A program made the position numbers and the translations under genes. DNA of 64,000 nt from Rachicladosporium sp. CCFEE 5018 (taxonomy: Eukaryota > Ascomycota > Dothideomycetes > Cladosporiales > Cladosporiaceae), in assembly GCA_002077045.2 (NCBI GenBank), contig KZ111140.1:3170990-3234989 (forward strand), written 5' to 3'. Below are positions 24,282 through 34,279 of the stretch, piece by piece. The notes under the pieces were generated by a model. It was not told where the DNA came from. It worked only from the letters and a program-made list of their open reading frames with translations, and did not search any database. The first letter of the stretch is position 1, and every line of letters begins with the position of its first letter.

Positions 24282-25284
24282 TCACGAGGGTTGTCGCGAG
24301 AGCATAGAATCTATCGCCGCGCTAGCACTCGCAACGAACAGGGGATCGTTCGGAGACTCTTGATGGACGAGCTTGTCTTCCAACACACCGCCAGATGGTC
24401 CCGCGTCCAATGCCTGCCTCAACATTGTGCGAATCTCCGGCGTGTTGCCGAGCTCGCCCATAAGAACAATCTTATCGAGGCCATGCAGATTTTCACCGTC
24501 CCAATCCGTGATGGGTTGACTGATCAAGGTGTTGAGTAAGGTGATGATGCGCTCGGTATCGGTGATGTTGGTGCCCGCTATGACTGGATTCAAGTCAAAA
24601 AACGTTCTTTGAGGCCAGGTCATGCCATAGCATTCGCCCGAGAGAGTGGCTATTATTCCAGCCCGGCTGTAGTCGACTGTTAGCAGGACATTCTCCCGAT
24701 CACAGCCGCCGTCTCGAAGATCGGAGAGGTAGTATGCAGCTGCAATAGTGGCCCAATGCATGTTACTGAGCTCTCTTATGTTCAATGCACGTGTGGAGTG
24801 CTCCAGCGCGGTCGTGAGGCTGATTGATGGGTTGAGAGGAAACACGATGTGCGCGGTGTCCATGTCAGCGCCTGTGTGCGTTACAACAGCGGTCTTGAGC
24901 TGTTCGAGCATGTCGTGTAGAGCGCTGTTGGGTGGGTGTACGCAAGACTGCCGCATTTCGAGGCGAGTGACCTGAGTGGGAAACGACGGTGGCTCCCATA
25001 TGTTCGGAGTATAGTACATTTCCTCGTCTTGCGGGCGGGTCCAGGTCTGATTGCGCATCATGGTTCGGTAGCCTTCATCGCCATCCACGCGGAGTACCGA
25101 ATCCACAGTCCTGTTTGGGTAGGCAACGCTTACTGTTCTGTATAGTGTTAGGTCGGTAGCGAGAGCACTGGGATGGATATGGCAATGCAGACCCGTAGTC
25201 GAACGACAGGCTGATACCGACGCCTATTGCCATTGCGCGGACCATTGCAACGAGTGTTGCGAGGAATATGAGTACTCGGGTCAT
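24282..25284 (-). CDS. Secreted divergent Hsp70/actin-fold protein, copy B
   Basis: 315 residues in two exons: 25284-25193, intron 25138-25192 (GTCTGC donor, cctaacac, atacag), and 25137-24282. It begins with a signal peptide, MTRVLIFLATLVAMVRA, then AIGVGISLSFDYG|TVSVAYPN. The intron sits at the same codon and phase as in copies A and C. The Hsp70-type landmarks are present but weakened: FDYGTVSVA, VLLTVDYSRAGIIATLSG, LDKIVLMGELGNTPEIRTML, DPLFVASASAA. It shares MRNQTW with copy A just after the first loop. As with A, there is no peptide-binding domain, which argues against a normal chaperone. I infer a secreted or ER-lumen protein with a recycled nucleotide-binding fold; its role is unknown. 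It lies upstream of A on the same strand. Confidence 0.7.
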
Positions 25285-25987
25285 GCCGTGCCCTTTGGCC
25301 GTATCAATCAAGCTATATAGTGCAGAAGAGTTACAGCACTCGATCTTGGAGTTGGTTGATGGAGAAGCGTGCCTACAATGTCTCACTGGGACTTTGAAAG
25401 AGATAGCTCAAAGCATTGAAAGACCGTTGTTGTAAGACTGCTTCGCAACGTGTCCTCGCCCTCAGAAGAGTCATGGTAAAGTTGCCAGACAACGCGTCGC
25501 TGCGAAATTGATCCTTACCGTCTTGTCCGCCAAAGATTTGGCAAGCCACGGTCGCTCATCGCCTATTGGATCTGCATGGCGGTTGTGTCAGTAGTCCGCC
25601 TGAAGACAGATCTGTGATGGTATATTGACACATTGTTCAGTGCTGGTGAAGGTCGAAGGAGACAGCCCCGTGCACGCTCCACAGCCATCCCACGCTACTG
25701 CAAGAAGGGCTAGCTGAACGTGGGGAAGCGGGGTTGGCGAGCAAGGGTAAGCTCCGGCAACGTCAGAATGTCAATGGAGGTCTCGTGAGCTGTGCTTCTG
25801 ATCACGAGGGCTCACGCGGTACGTACACCCAAGACAAACGCACCCAAGCTCCCTGCCGTGTGTCAGACCCCTGACTGGTAAAACTCGACTTCACTCCATC
25901 TCCTGTTCCTCTTCCCTCACAACATTTCATCAGCAACAAGCAATCCATCACCCTTCCTTTAGATAAACAATCAAACAGTTGCCAAAG
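25285..25987. other. Divergent intergenic region
   Basis: About 700 bp between copy B (minus) and the DJ-1-like gene (plus), with promoters for both. A CT/A-rich stretch (25895-25985) directly precedes the DJ-1-like ATG and is probably its leader. Confidence 0.5.
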
Positions 25988-27063
25988 ATGAGTGCAATCG
26001 CCGAGGAAGACGGCAATGGCATTACCTTCGAGCCGGTCAAGGTCTTGATCGCGCTGCAGGATCGATTCGATCTGTGTGACATGGCTGGGCCGGCTGAGGT
26101 CTTCTCGTGGGCCATGCACGATAAGAAGGACGATGGTGAGTACTGGCAGTGCTTCCTGCAGTGAATCGAACAATCTTACTGGGGGAATGTAACTGACAGG
26201 AGACAGAGAGCAAGGCCTTCCGCGTGGCTCTGACTGGTCCAGCCGACACCGTCACCTCTAACCAGGGCATCACTGTCAAGACTCACTTCTCCTACACCGA
26301 TGCTCTCGCCCGTCTTCCCGAGATCGATCTTCTGGTGCGTAGCATCTGCATGTCATCCGAATGTCCAGACTAACAGTCACCACAGGTCATTGTCGGCGGC
26401 GGCACCGAGCAGGCCCTGAAAGCCAAGTCCCAGCCCATCGCTCTGATCAAAGCCTTCGTTGCCCAACAAGTCAAGAATCCCGCCCGCGAACGCACCCTCC
26501 TCAGCATCTGCACCGGCTCCATGCTCCTCGCCGAGACCGGCCTCCTCGCCGGCCTTTCCGCCACAACCCACCCCGACTACATCACTAAGATGGAGATCCT
26601 CTGCTCCAAAGTGTCCCAGCGCGACATGGCCGATCGCTGCGACGTCATGCAAGATGCTCGCTACGTCGTCAACAACCTCCGCTTCGACTTGGGCGAGAAT
26701 GAAGATGAGAATCCGTATATCCTCACGCGTAAGCAGTACAAGGAGAAGCGTCGTCAGGCATCTGCTGCGGGGATGTCGCCGATTGAGGAGAGGCCGAATG
26801 GAGGGACTAGACGTATGTCGTCTGCGAGGAAGGGGTCGATCTCCTACCACGCGGCAAACACGCGTCGTGAGAGTGTGCTCAAGCGCGCTAATCTGCGCTT
26901 GGGAGGGCTGAGAGTCATCACTACGAGTGGTGTCCTCAGCGGTGTCGACGGCGCGCTGTACATGGTCGGGGCTTTGGTAGATGATGAAGCTGCCGAGGAG
27001 GTTGCCCGCAAGATGTGCCACACCTGGAAGAAGGGGGTGGTCGTCGATGGGCTCGATGTCTAG
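25988..27063 (+). CDS. DJ-1/PfpI (GATase1-like) family protein
   Basis: Three exons: 25988-26135, 26207-26334, 26386-27063. Introns are 26136-26206 (GTGAGT...gacag) and 26335-26385 (GTGCGT, gactaac, cacag). The product has 317 residues. The N-terminus VKVLIALQDRFDLCDMAGPAEVFSWA is typical of the AraC-N-like/isonitrile-hydratase branch of the DJ-1/PfpI superfamily. The nucleophile elbow is SICTGSMLLAETGLLAG, where Cys is the likely catalytic residue, followed by TTHPDY. A poorly conserved basic insertion (about residues 215-265, Arg/Lys/Ser-rich) separates this from the end of the fold (RVITTSGVLSGVDGALYMVG). The substrate is unknown. It lies between Hsp70-like copies B and C, but nothing shows a functional link. 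Confidence 0.88.
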
Positions 27064-27567
27064 AACTTTCCTCGGAGCAGCAGAGTCGAAGGGTGGGTGA
27101 GCATCACGGCGACACGCAAGCGATAAAGCGAAAAACGCGAGTAAGTCTAGCCAGCTGGGGACGAAATGCTGAGCGATGTAAGAGATAGCTACGAGATGCC
27201 ACCTCGAAGAAAAGCGTACGAGAATCGAAATGTCATCAAACAAAACGAATTCTACAGCTTTTGTATCGTGTGATACATTGAGCCACAAAGTTCACATCCG
27301 CCTGCTTGACGCCTAATCGGTGCATCGCGGCTGCAATGCCAATGTGGCGATAAGCACCGTTACGACAGCTGGCTCTATACCGTGCCGCAATGCTGCATGA
27401 CGACACGGCTAAGATGCACACGTACATGGATAGTGGTGGCTGCGATTGTTGACCGTCATGCCGCGTCGCCAGTACTCAGGCAGTCCGCCGCCTCGTGCCT
27501 TGTCACCATGAGCGATAAAACTATAGCAAGATCGTGATCGGACGGACTCGAGCTCTGGTAAGCAGGT
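27064..27567. other. Intergenic region
   Basis: About 500 bp between two plus-strand genes, including the upstream region of Hsp70-like copy C. Nothing specific is recognised. Confidence 0.5.
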
Positions 27568-28664
27568 ATGAAGACAATGATCTGTATTCTCTGGCTCATA
27601 AGCATTGCCGACCTTGCCCTATGCGGCAACGTAGTTCCCGCAGAATTTGGTATTGGCTTCACACTTCACTTCAACTACGGGTCAGTCCAGTCACATTTCG
27701 ATCGAATCGCGAGTGCAACCGAGCTGACAGTGACCAGAGTCGCAGCCATATACTACACCAATGGCTCAAGCAACGGCATCGCCAAGATCGAAGGTAGCCC
27801 AGCATACAAGCACTTACTGCGCCAGCAGACCTGGCAGCTCCCTGAGCCTTACGGCATGGAGCCAATCCGCCCGCAGTACATGCCATGGGCCTACACTGGT
27901 TGGTACAAACAAGGCTTGTATGAATACCTCCCGCCCTGGCTCAGTGACATACAGCCTGACGCCCGTACCGATGTCGTGGCGCCCATGCTGGCGGGCCTGA
28001 CAGTGGCTTTCACCGCCGACACTGGCACGAACAACACGGCCGTCTTCGTCACATTCGCCGCACAGCCACAAAGCGAGTTAATTCAAGTCGTCGCTGCCAC
28101 CGCAGCACGCTCAGGCGTGTGCATGCCTTTCCTGAGGAGCGATTCGCCGGCTGGCTTCTTGGCGGACGCATACGGACTTTCTTCGATCCGTGCTACGATG
28201 TCGACGCTTCGCGGGTCTTTGATTCGATGCAGCTGCTTCTGATGGTCGATTGGTCTCGAGCTGCGATCTCAGCTTCGTTACGTGGTGTGCAGTGTGGTAT
28301 TGACCAGGATCTTCGCACGATGATGAACACTTCGCTCGGACTTGATAAGTGGTCTGAGGAGACACATTGGTCGCTGGTTGAGGTTTTGCGACGACTCATT
28401 CATCCTGTGACGAACTGGGAGGGTCTCCGGTTGGACAGGATCGAGCGGGTCGTGCTATCTGGTGAATCGGCGCATGATGAGAGATTGAGGAGTGTGCTGC
28501 GGGAGGTTGTCGACGATTCAATGATACCTGATATGAGGGGTACGATGGGACCTGAGACGAAGCGCGTCGATCCGCTGTTCGCTGCTGCAATTGGCGCTGC
28601 AAGGTATGCTTGGTCGCTATCGCATGAAGACCCTTTCGACCGTGAAGTCAGCCTTTGTGGATAG
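27568..28664 (+). pseudogene. Secreted divergent Hsp70/actin-fold protein, copy C (frameshifted)
   Basis: Exon 1 (27568-27680) has a signal peptide (MKTMICILWLISIADLALC) and the segment FGIGFTLHFNYG. An intron at 27681-27737 (GTCAGT, gctgac, gaccag) occupies the same codon and phase as in copies A and B. Similarity then runs in one frame to about 28180 and continues in another from about 28185 (FFDPCYDVDASRVFDSMQ, LLLMVDWSRAAISASL, RIERVVLSGESAHDERLRSV, DPLFAAAIGAARYA) to the TAG ending at 28664. The change of frame equals a one-base loss. A GT-AG intron at about 28087-28136 would also bridge the frames but would delete a segment that aligns with A and B. The phosphate-1 Asp and Thr kept in A and B are Asn and Val here, which fits relaxed selection. 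Translation without correction ends at 28242. Confidence 0.6.
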
Positions 28665-29305
28665 ATGTCAGACAGTGGATGTATCAGGGACTTATATTGG
28701 GAATCTTCACTCGCGACGCCTGGTCACTTCGATGAGTGTGATTGCTCTCCATCAACGGCACGGGCTTCACGTGGAACCATAGCCGTGTTGGGCCAGTGAG
28801 TTGTTCAGTGTGGTATAGGGGAGAGGAAGTCATATATCTCCGTCGAGTCTCCAGTTACTGCGTAAGACCGTCCACTTCTCCAAGTGTATTGGAGCGTTCG
28901 TACGCCTACATGCCGGTACTGAGTATCGCGTGGCGCAGAGATAGGGCGGGAAGAAGATGAGCGCGACCCTGCGCTGAGCCCACAAGGAGTCAGACTGTCG
29001 TGGACACAGTACTCCATCATCTGCACGTTGCAGAATAGATGATACGAGTACAAGCGATAATGAATGTCCTCGGCGAGACGATGATGCATGTATCTCATCG
29101 AGGGCCTCACTGGGTGAGCTTGCATCTCCATGGTTACGACATGCTCTTCTCGCTGTCTTGAGCATCGTTATGACTGCACAAGGAAGTAATAGTCGAAGTG
29201 AGAAAACAGGGTCAAATCTCAATTCATTTGACTACTTCGTCGCATCGTAAGTCTCATCAAGTCGTCCATCCCAATCCATCGCACCGGAACGTAGGTCTCC
29301 ATCGT
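28665..29305. other. Intergenic region
   Basis: About 640 bp between copy C and the bZIP gene (convergent). No gene is recognised. Confidence 0.5.
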
Positions 29306-30717
29306 CTAGTACCCTTGAAACCCCGAATCGTTGCGTGGCCCTTGCGCCAGTTGCTGTTGTAGCATCTGGACATCCGCCTGCAGCCTCTGAACCTCCGCCT
29401 GCAAACGATCATTCTGTACCCTTAGGGTATACAGTTCCCCATCCTTGGTCCTGAGCTCCTTCACCTTTACTTGAACTTCCTTCTTCAACTCCTCCTCCCG
29501 CACCTGGCGCCTGTCACGCGACTTGGCCTGTGCCGTAGCGTTCTGTGCCCGCCGAGTAAGCTTGGCCTCTTCCTCAGTTCGTGGGATCGCCTTGCGTCCA
29601 GGCTTTGCGCGGGCAGGGACCTTCCAGTCCTGGCGAGTGGGTCCAAGGTCCTGCGAGGGGAGCGGGGACTGTGCTTGCTCACCAGGACTTGTCGGACTGA
29701 CTTCGTGGTCTTGGGAGGAAGGACGGGTATGGGTCGGGGCATCACGTGGAAGGAGTTCCCACTTCGGATTCGGGTGTCCTGGCTTGGAATTGGCTGGCTG
29801 GCTACGGGTTGCGACAACACTGCTCGGGGCCCTGAAACCCACCGATGCGCGCATCTGACCTTGTGGGATATCGACTGAAAAGCAAGCCTTGATTCTGAGC
29901 AGGTTGACTGTAGTTGGGAGTCGTAAAGGTATTCGTCTCATTGGCGAACGGTGCGGGCCCTAGGGCGTGTTGAGGGTATGCCACACTGTGGCAGATGGGG
30001 TCGCTCGCGGCTGGAGGAGACTGTCCATACTGCTCAGGACCATACTGCTGGGTGCCATACTGCTGCTGCTGCTCTTGGGGAGTCAAAACACGCTGCCTCT
30101 TGTATTGACACTGAGGCGCCGGCTGCTGCTCGTATGGGCTCAATTGCTGCTCTTCGAACACATCTTGGTCGTCGGAATGCTGCGGGAACGTGTAGTCATT
30201 GAAGCCGCCGAAACCCGACACTGTACATTTCGAGTCAGTGTGTGAGCTTGCAAGATTGAGAAGAGCAATTGCAGCGAAGTTGACAAGCGCCGCCGTCGCC
30301 ATGGTGGGCGATGCGATGTAATCAGATTGATCTTTGATCTGATAAGACGAAGATGATCTGATTACTGTTGAGAGTGGGGTCAGGCCGGTATCGGCGAGGG
30401 ACTTGGCGGCTGCTGACTTCGCAAGTGATGTGGGGATGGAGCGATGACTTACTGGTGCTGCTCGATTGATGATGATATGTATTGATGATGTTGTTGGCGA
30501 TATGAGGATCGATGTTCGAATTCTGAGCATTGGACGCTGGAGTGTCTGTCAGTGAGGTAGTCGCGAGCGATGGCTCTGGATTCCGACCGAGGAAGGGGAC
30601 ATCCGCCGAAGGACTCAGGCTGGGAAGGTCATGCTGTCCATCATATACGACTTCCGCTGGCATGCCCAGATCATACTCCGGGAACCTCAGTTCGTCTGGG
30701 TTCAGTGACGTGGCCAT
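29306..30717 (-). CDS. bZIP transcription factor
   Basis: A three-exon model of 373 residues: 30717-30453, 30220-29860 and 29801-29306. Intron 1 is 30221-30452 (GTAAGT, cactgac, gtacag). Intron 2 is 29802-29859 (GTCAGA...ccgtag); its signals are weaker, but a frame change there is required. Exon 1 is acidic and Pro/Ser-rich; exon 2 is Gln-rich (QEQQQQYGTQQYG), like an activation domain. The last exon has a Yap/Gcn4-like basic region, KLTRRAQNATAQAKSRDRR, keeping the N-x7-R DNA-contact spacing. A leucine-zipper coiled coil with heptads follows (LRTKDGELYTLRVQNDRLQA). The residue after the invariant Asn is Ala instead of Arg, and Phe is missing, so the DNA-binding surface is atypical. The targets are unknown. 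Confidence 0.75.
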
Positions 30718-31642
30718 GACCAGAGACTGATGCTGGTAACAATTGAGGGGCTACTGATATGAAGCCTAGAACAGACGATTGTGCTTGAACGGCCGTGGTG
30801 CTGATTATGGTGTGAAGGTACGAAGAAGAGACAGAGGCTTCGTAGTGCGCCTATAAGGCCATCAAAGATGAGTCCACACCAGTATCAGCACTGCGCAAAA
30901 CTCATTTGCTCCTATATCAGAAGTATCCTCATCGCTTCCTCCTGCCGGACTATTCAGCAACGTTTATCCCAACGTTCGAGGACACTGGGGACGAAATTCG
31001 ATCATGGGAACGTCGTTCCCAGCGCGCTGGAAGCTCGAATCCAATGACCAGGTATCGACGACGACGGCTCCGTTGGGTGCCGCGAAGCTCTTATGTTCAC
31101 GATCAAGCGAATCAGCAGGTGTCCCGGGTAAGCACTTCAATGGGAGAGCTGGCTTCCATGGACTCGAAATACCTGTGTGCGTTGGTCTTTTCACCCTTAC
31201 TCTCAGCGACGCTTCAAAGGTCACTCTGATCGTATGTTCCGAGTCATCGAGCCGAGAATCACAGCCACATCACGTCGAGAAGCTCACTGCGCAGCGAGTC
31301 ACGGTAAGTCGCTGATCGTGTTTCAACCAGGTTTTGATCAGCAAAGTCGGTACTTGGGGTGCCTCAAGAGATGCTCACCGGCCACAGAGCGCGAGAATGC
31401 GATCGAAGTACCACCCAAAGACTTGCGTTTGTAGGTTTCCACGGCGCCATGACTCTCGTGACTTCGCCGGGTCTTGCGGAGATGCTTTACCCAGGACCAG
31501 AAGATTAGCAGATTAACGCATCTTTGCCAGGTGGTGATCACTGGGTGCACACAGATGGAGGTCAGAGAGCAGAACACAAGAAGGTCAGCGAGCACAGTAT
31601 ATACAATGTACATAGATGCTGCTCTTCAAGACCTTTTTCTTC
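30718..31642. other. Intergenic region upstream of the bZIP gene
   Basis: About 920 bp. Open frames of 80-107 codons exist on both strands near 30960-31320, but they overlap each other and show no recognisable domain, so none is called. Confidence 0.4.
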
Positions 31643-32605
31643 TTATGCAACTCTGCCGTCTTTCTCGGCGTCACCAGCGGCTCTACTCCCATCCCCATAC
31701 ATCCAATACTGCACGCCGAGATAAGCGTCACACACCGCCTGGAATAGTCCACACAGTTTGAACGCCCATGGAACCTTGGTCCCGCCTGCGAGAAAGAAGT
31801 ATGTCATTTTGAACGCATCACCGACGATCCAGTTCGCGAGCACACTCAATCGAAACCCGCGGCAGCTCTTACTGCGATGGTTCTCCCAGATCTGCGGGAG
31901 AGGCAAGGTGGCCTCAACTGATAGGGCGACGTAGCCCTGCAAAGCCGTGTAGAACGGTCCAGGCCCTACGAGTACCTGCAGCGCGACCAGCACGCCGGTA
32001 TAGCCTAGCAGGAAGTGCCAGTACGGTTTGCGAGCGCGCCATTGCCAGAAGTTGAATGGCCGTGGCGTTTGGAGCGGAGTCTTCTCCAATGCGCCTGCGA
32101 AGGGTTGAGTGAGGCTGTGCTGGGCTCCGATCGGTGGGCGGTTGAGCAGCGCGACATAGAGTAAGACTGTCTGGACGAGAACCATAATGCCGGCTTGGAT
32201 TAGTAGAGGCAAGTCGTAGCGGGCGCCGAACCAGTAGAAGAGTCTGCGATTGTCAGCGCGGGACTTTGCGGGTTGAGTGCGGGGTGGGGAAAGCTGTTTA
32301 CTTCAGGATACTGGCTACGAGCATAATCAACGGTATGTCGAGAGAAAACCCCGCCGACGACCGAGCTTTGCTCATGGACCATATCTGGTCGGCGTATGAC
32401 GTCACGGGCGAGGTGATGAGGAAGACTGGCGCGATATGCGACACGATCCAGGAGAAAAGAGGCATGATTCTGCAGAGAAGTTAGTTAGCATGTAGAGACA
32501 CAAGCCTTGGCATTCAGCGATGACTTACTTCGAGAGGTCCTGCTTGCCCCACTCCGGCCAGCTCACGTGCTCCAGGTAGGGATGTAGTGCAGACAGAGCA
32601 GGCAT
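31643..32605 (-). CDS. PQ-loop repeat membrane protein
   Basis: Three exons: 32605-32529, 32469-32302, 32243-31643. Introns are 32470-32528 (GTAAGT, ctaactaac, tgcag) and 32244-32301 (GTAAAC, tctgac, cgcag). The product has 281 residues. Two PQ-loop-type units are visible: one around SPVTSYADQIWSMSKARSSA, where the loop Pro-Gln is replaced, and a canonical one, LPLPQIWENHRSKSCRGF, followed by LSVLANWIVGDAFKMTYFFL. Six or seven hydrophobic helices are present. It resembles yeast YMR010W (Any1) and animal PQLC1/SLC66A2, which act in endomembrane lipid asymmetry or transport; that assignment rests on the PQ-loop layout. It is divergent from the next gene. Confidence 0.85.
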
Positions 32606-33168
32606 GGTCGAAGGTGGATGGTAAATTGCGCTACGCCGTCATGGCGACGGCAATGTCGTTCGGGTTCTCGGGTCAGTCACTGACCTGGAGAATGGCTTCA
32701 CGCCGGTGTAATCGGTGTCGTCGACCAGGTAGGTGGAGTTTCAATTTCTTTCCGTTTGGTATTATCGATGCATGGCGGTCGTACGAGGTGAGCTGCTTCG
32801 ATTTTGTAATATCGGACCATTGAAGAGGAGAGTAGAAGAGTGTGCGCTTACGACACTCGACGTTGGAGTAAGCCCCTGTCGCATGGACGATCTGCACGCG
32901 GGCCGAATCTGTGTAACGGCAGCCGACAGTAGCGCAGCCATGATCTGCATGCTTATCTTCAGCCTCGTTATGCACAGGCTTCAAGATAGATGAAGCGATG
33001 AGAAATAAGTGTGTCGCCAACCTAAAGCAATCGTAGGATGCATCGCACAGCGTACTAGGGACGATCAATTTCACCCTTCTCTTTGAACGAGACCACTTCC
33101 TGCAGTCTCAAGCGGTGCTATTACCTCGCCATCATACGCAGAACTTCAGGTCACTGAGCGACAATAAG
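32606..33168. promoter_or_regulatory. Divergent promoter region
   Basis: About 560 bp between the PQ-loop gene (minus) and the cyclotransferase-like gene (plus). It must contain both promoters; no specific motif is recognised. Confidence 0.45.
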
Positions 33169-33860
33169 ATGTCGGTCAAGGACGAAGGCCACAGTGCCTT
33201 CTTCTATGGCACATTGATGGCACCACAAGTCTTACATCGCGTCACTCATGGCTCGATGCCGAACGATCCCAAATTCGTCCCCGATCACATCAAGGTCGTC
33301 CCGGCAATATTACACGACTACCGTCGCCACCGTGTCAAACACGCAGACTACCCTGCTATCGTCACCGTACCAACAGCAAGCGTGCGAGGCACATTCGTCA
33401 CTGGTCTACGTGATGCTGACATATGGCGACTCGACATCTTCGAAGGCGACGAGTATGTCCGCAAAGTCATCAAAGTGCGACTACTCACCGCAGTCGGCGA
33501 CGAGACCGGGCAGGGCAATGTGGAGGGCGACGAGGTCGAGGCGGAGACCTACGTGTGGAAAGCAAGCAGGAACCGGCTCGAGGATGGAGAGTGGGACTTT
33601 GCAGAGTTTCAGAGGGAGAAGATGAGGTTCTGGGTTGGGAGTGAAGGGCAGGGGGAGTACGAAGGTAGGCCGTCGATCATTGGTCAATCGAGTCATCAGT
33701 GTGGGAAGAGTTTGCTGACGAGGCGTTCGCTATGGCAGAAGTTGATGAGGCTGTTGCGGAGAAGCAAGTTGATGGGACGGGTGGGAGGGGGTTGAATGGA
33801 CATATTACGCACGCGTTGAAGGATGAGCAAACCAGTGAGACGTTGCGGAGTGCGGCATGA
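33169..33860 (+). CDS. AIG2/gamma-glutamylcyclotransferase-like protein
   Basis: About 215-220 residues. The start is the ATG at 33169 (MSVKDEGHSAFFYGTLMAPQ), which places the family's YGTLM substrate-binding loop near residue 12. The likely catalytic Glu is in RLDIFEGDEYVRK. The fold continues through ETYVWKASRNRLEDGEWDF. Near 33665 the frame must change to join VWEEFADEAFAMAEVDEAVA and the end at 33860. A short intron from GTAGGC at 33665 to either 33699 or 33708 (35 or 44 nt) does this, with both choices in frame. Without splicing the frame would end at 33795 in an unrelated basic tail. The family handles gamma-glutamyl or branched-amine substrates in the cytosol; the exact reaction is not clear. 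Confidence 0.82.
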
Positions 33861-34279
33861 TGTCTTCGTCACTTCATGCACAGACCATGCAATATCGCGT
33901 CGGAGACGGGCATAGAGTGCCAGTCATTCATGACCGGAGCTATGTGGGCAATCACGTCCGTCCCCAGACTTCGTATTTCACCCCTCGTAATTAGTGCAGC
34001 GTTCGGCGACGTGCGAGCACGGGGCTCTCTTCGAATTGGCTCGTCGCGCTGTCCAGCTGTAATCTGAGCACGAGGCATTCAATCCAGTATCAGCGTCACT
34101 CTGCCGCGAAGAGTTGGAGGTGGACTTGGCTCGCTGGAAGCTCGGCTGTCACACGGACTTGGGGATCCAGGCCCTTCAAGCTCGTCGTGCGCAAATAGTC
34201 TTGGATTCGGTATGCACTCTTGCTTTGCAAGCCACTCCAACATGTTCTTCTCATTCCTCCCGACCAGATCAGAGGCATT
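33861..34279. other. Convergent 3' flanks
   Basis: About 420 bp between the cyclotransferase-like gene and ULP2. Nothing is seen. Confidence 0.5.

Noticed and set aside
26136..26199. Ending DJ-1 intron 1 at the first acceptor (aactgacag, 26199)
   Set aside because: It breaks the frame; the next acceptor at 26206 restores the conserved continuation.
28087..28136. An intron bridging the two frames of Hsp70-like copy C
   Set aside because: It would remove a segment that aligns with copies A and B and has a poor donor; a one-base loss is the simpler reading. Kept as an alternative.
29832..29859. A 28-nt GT-AG segment that would join the bZIP frames
   Set aside because: Too short to be spliced; the 58-nt choice ending at 29802 gives the same frame.
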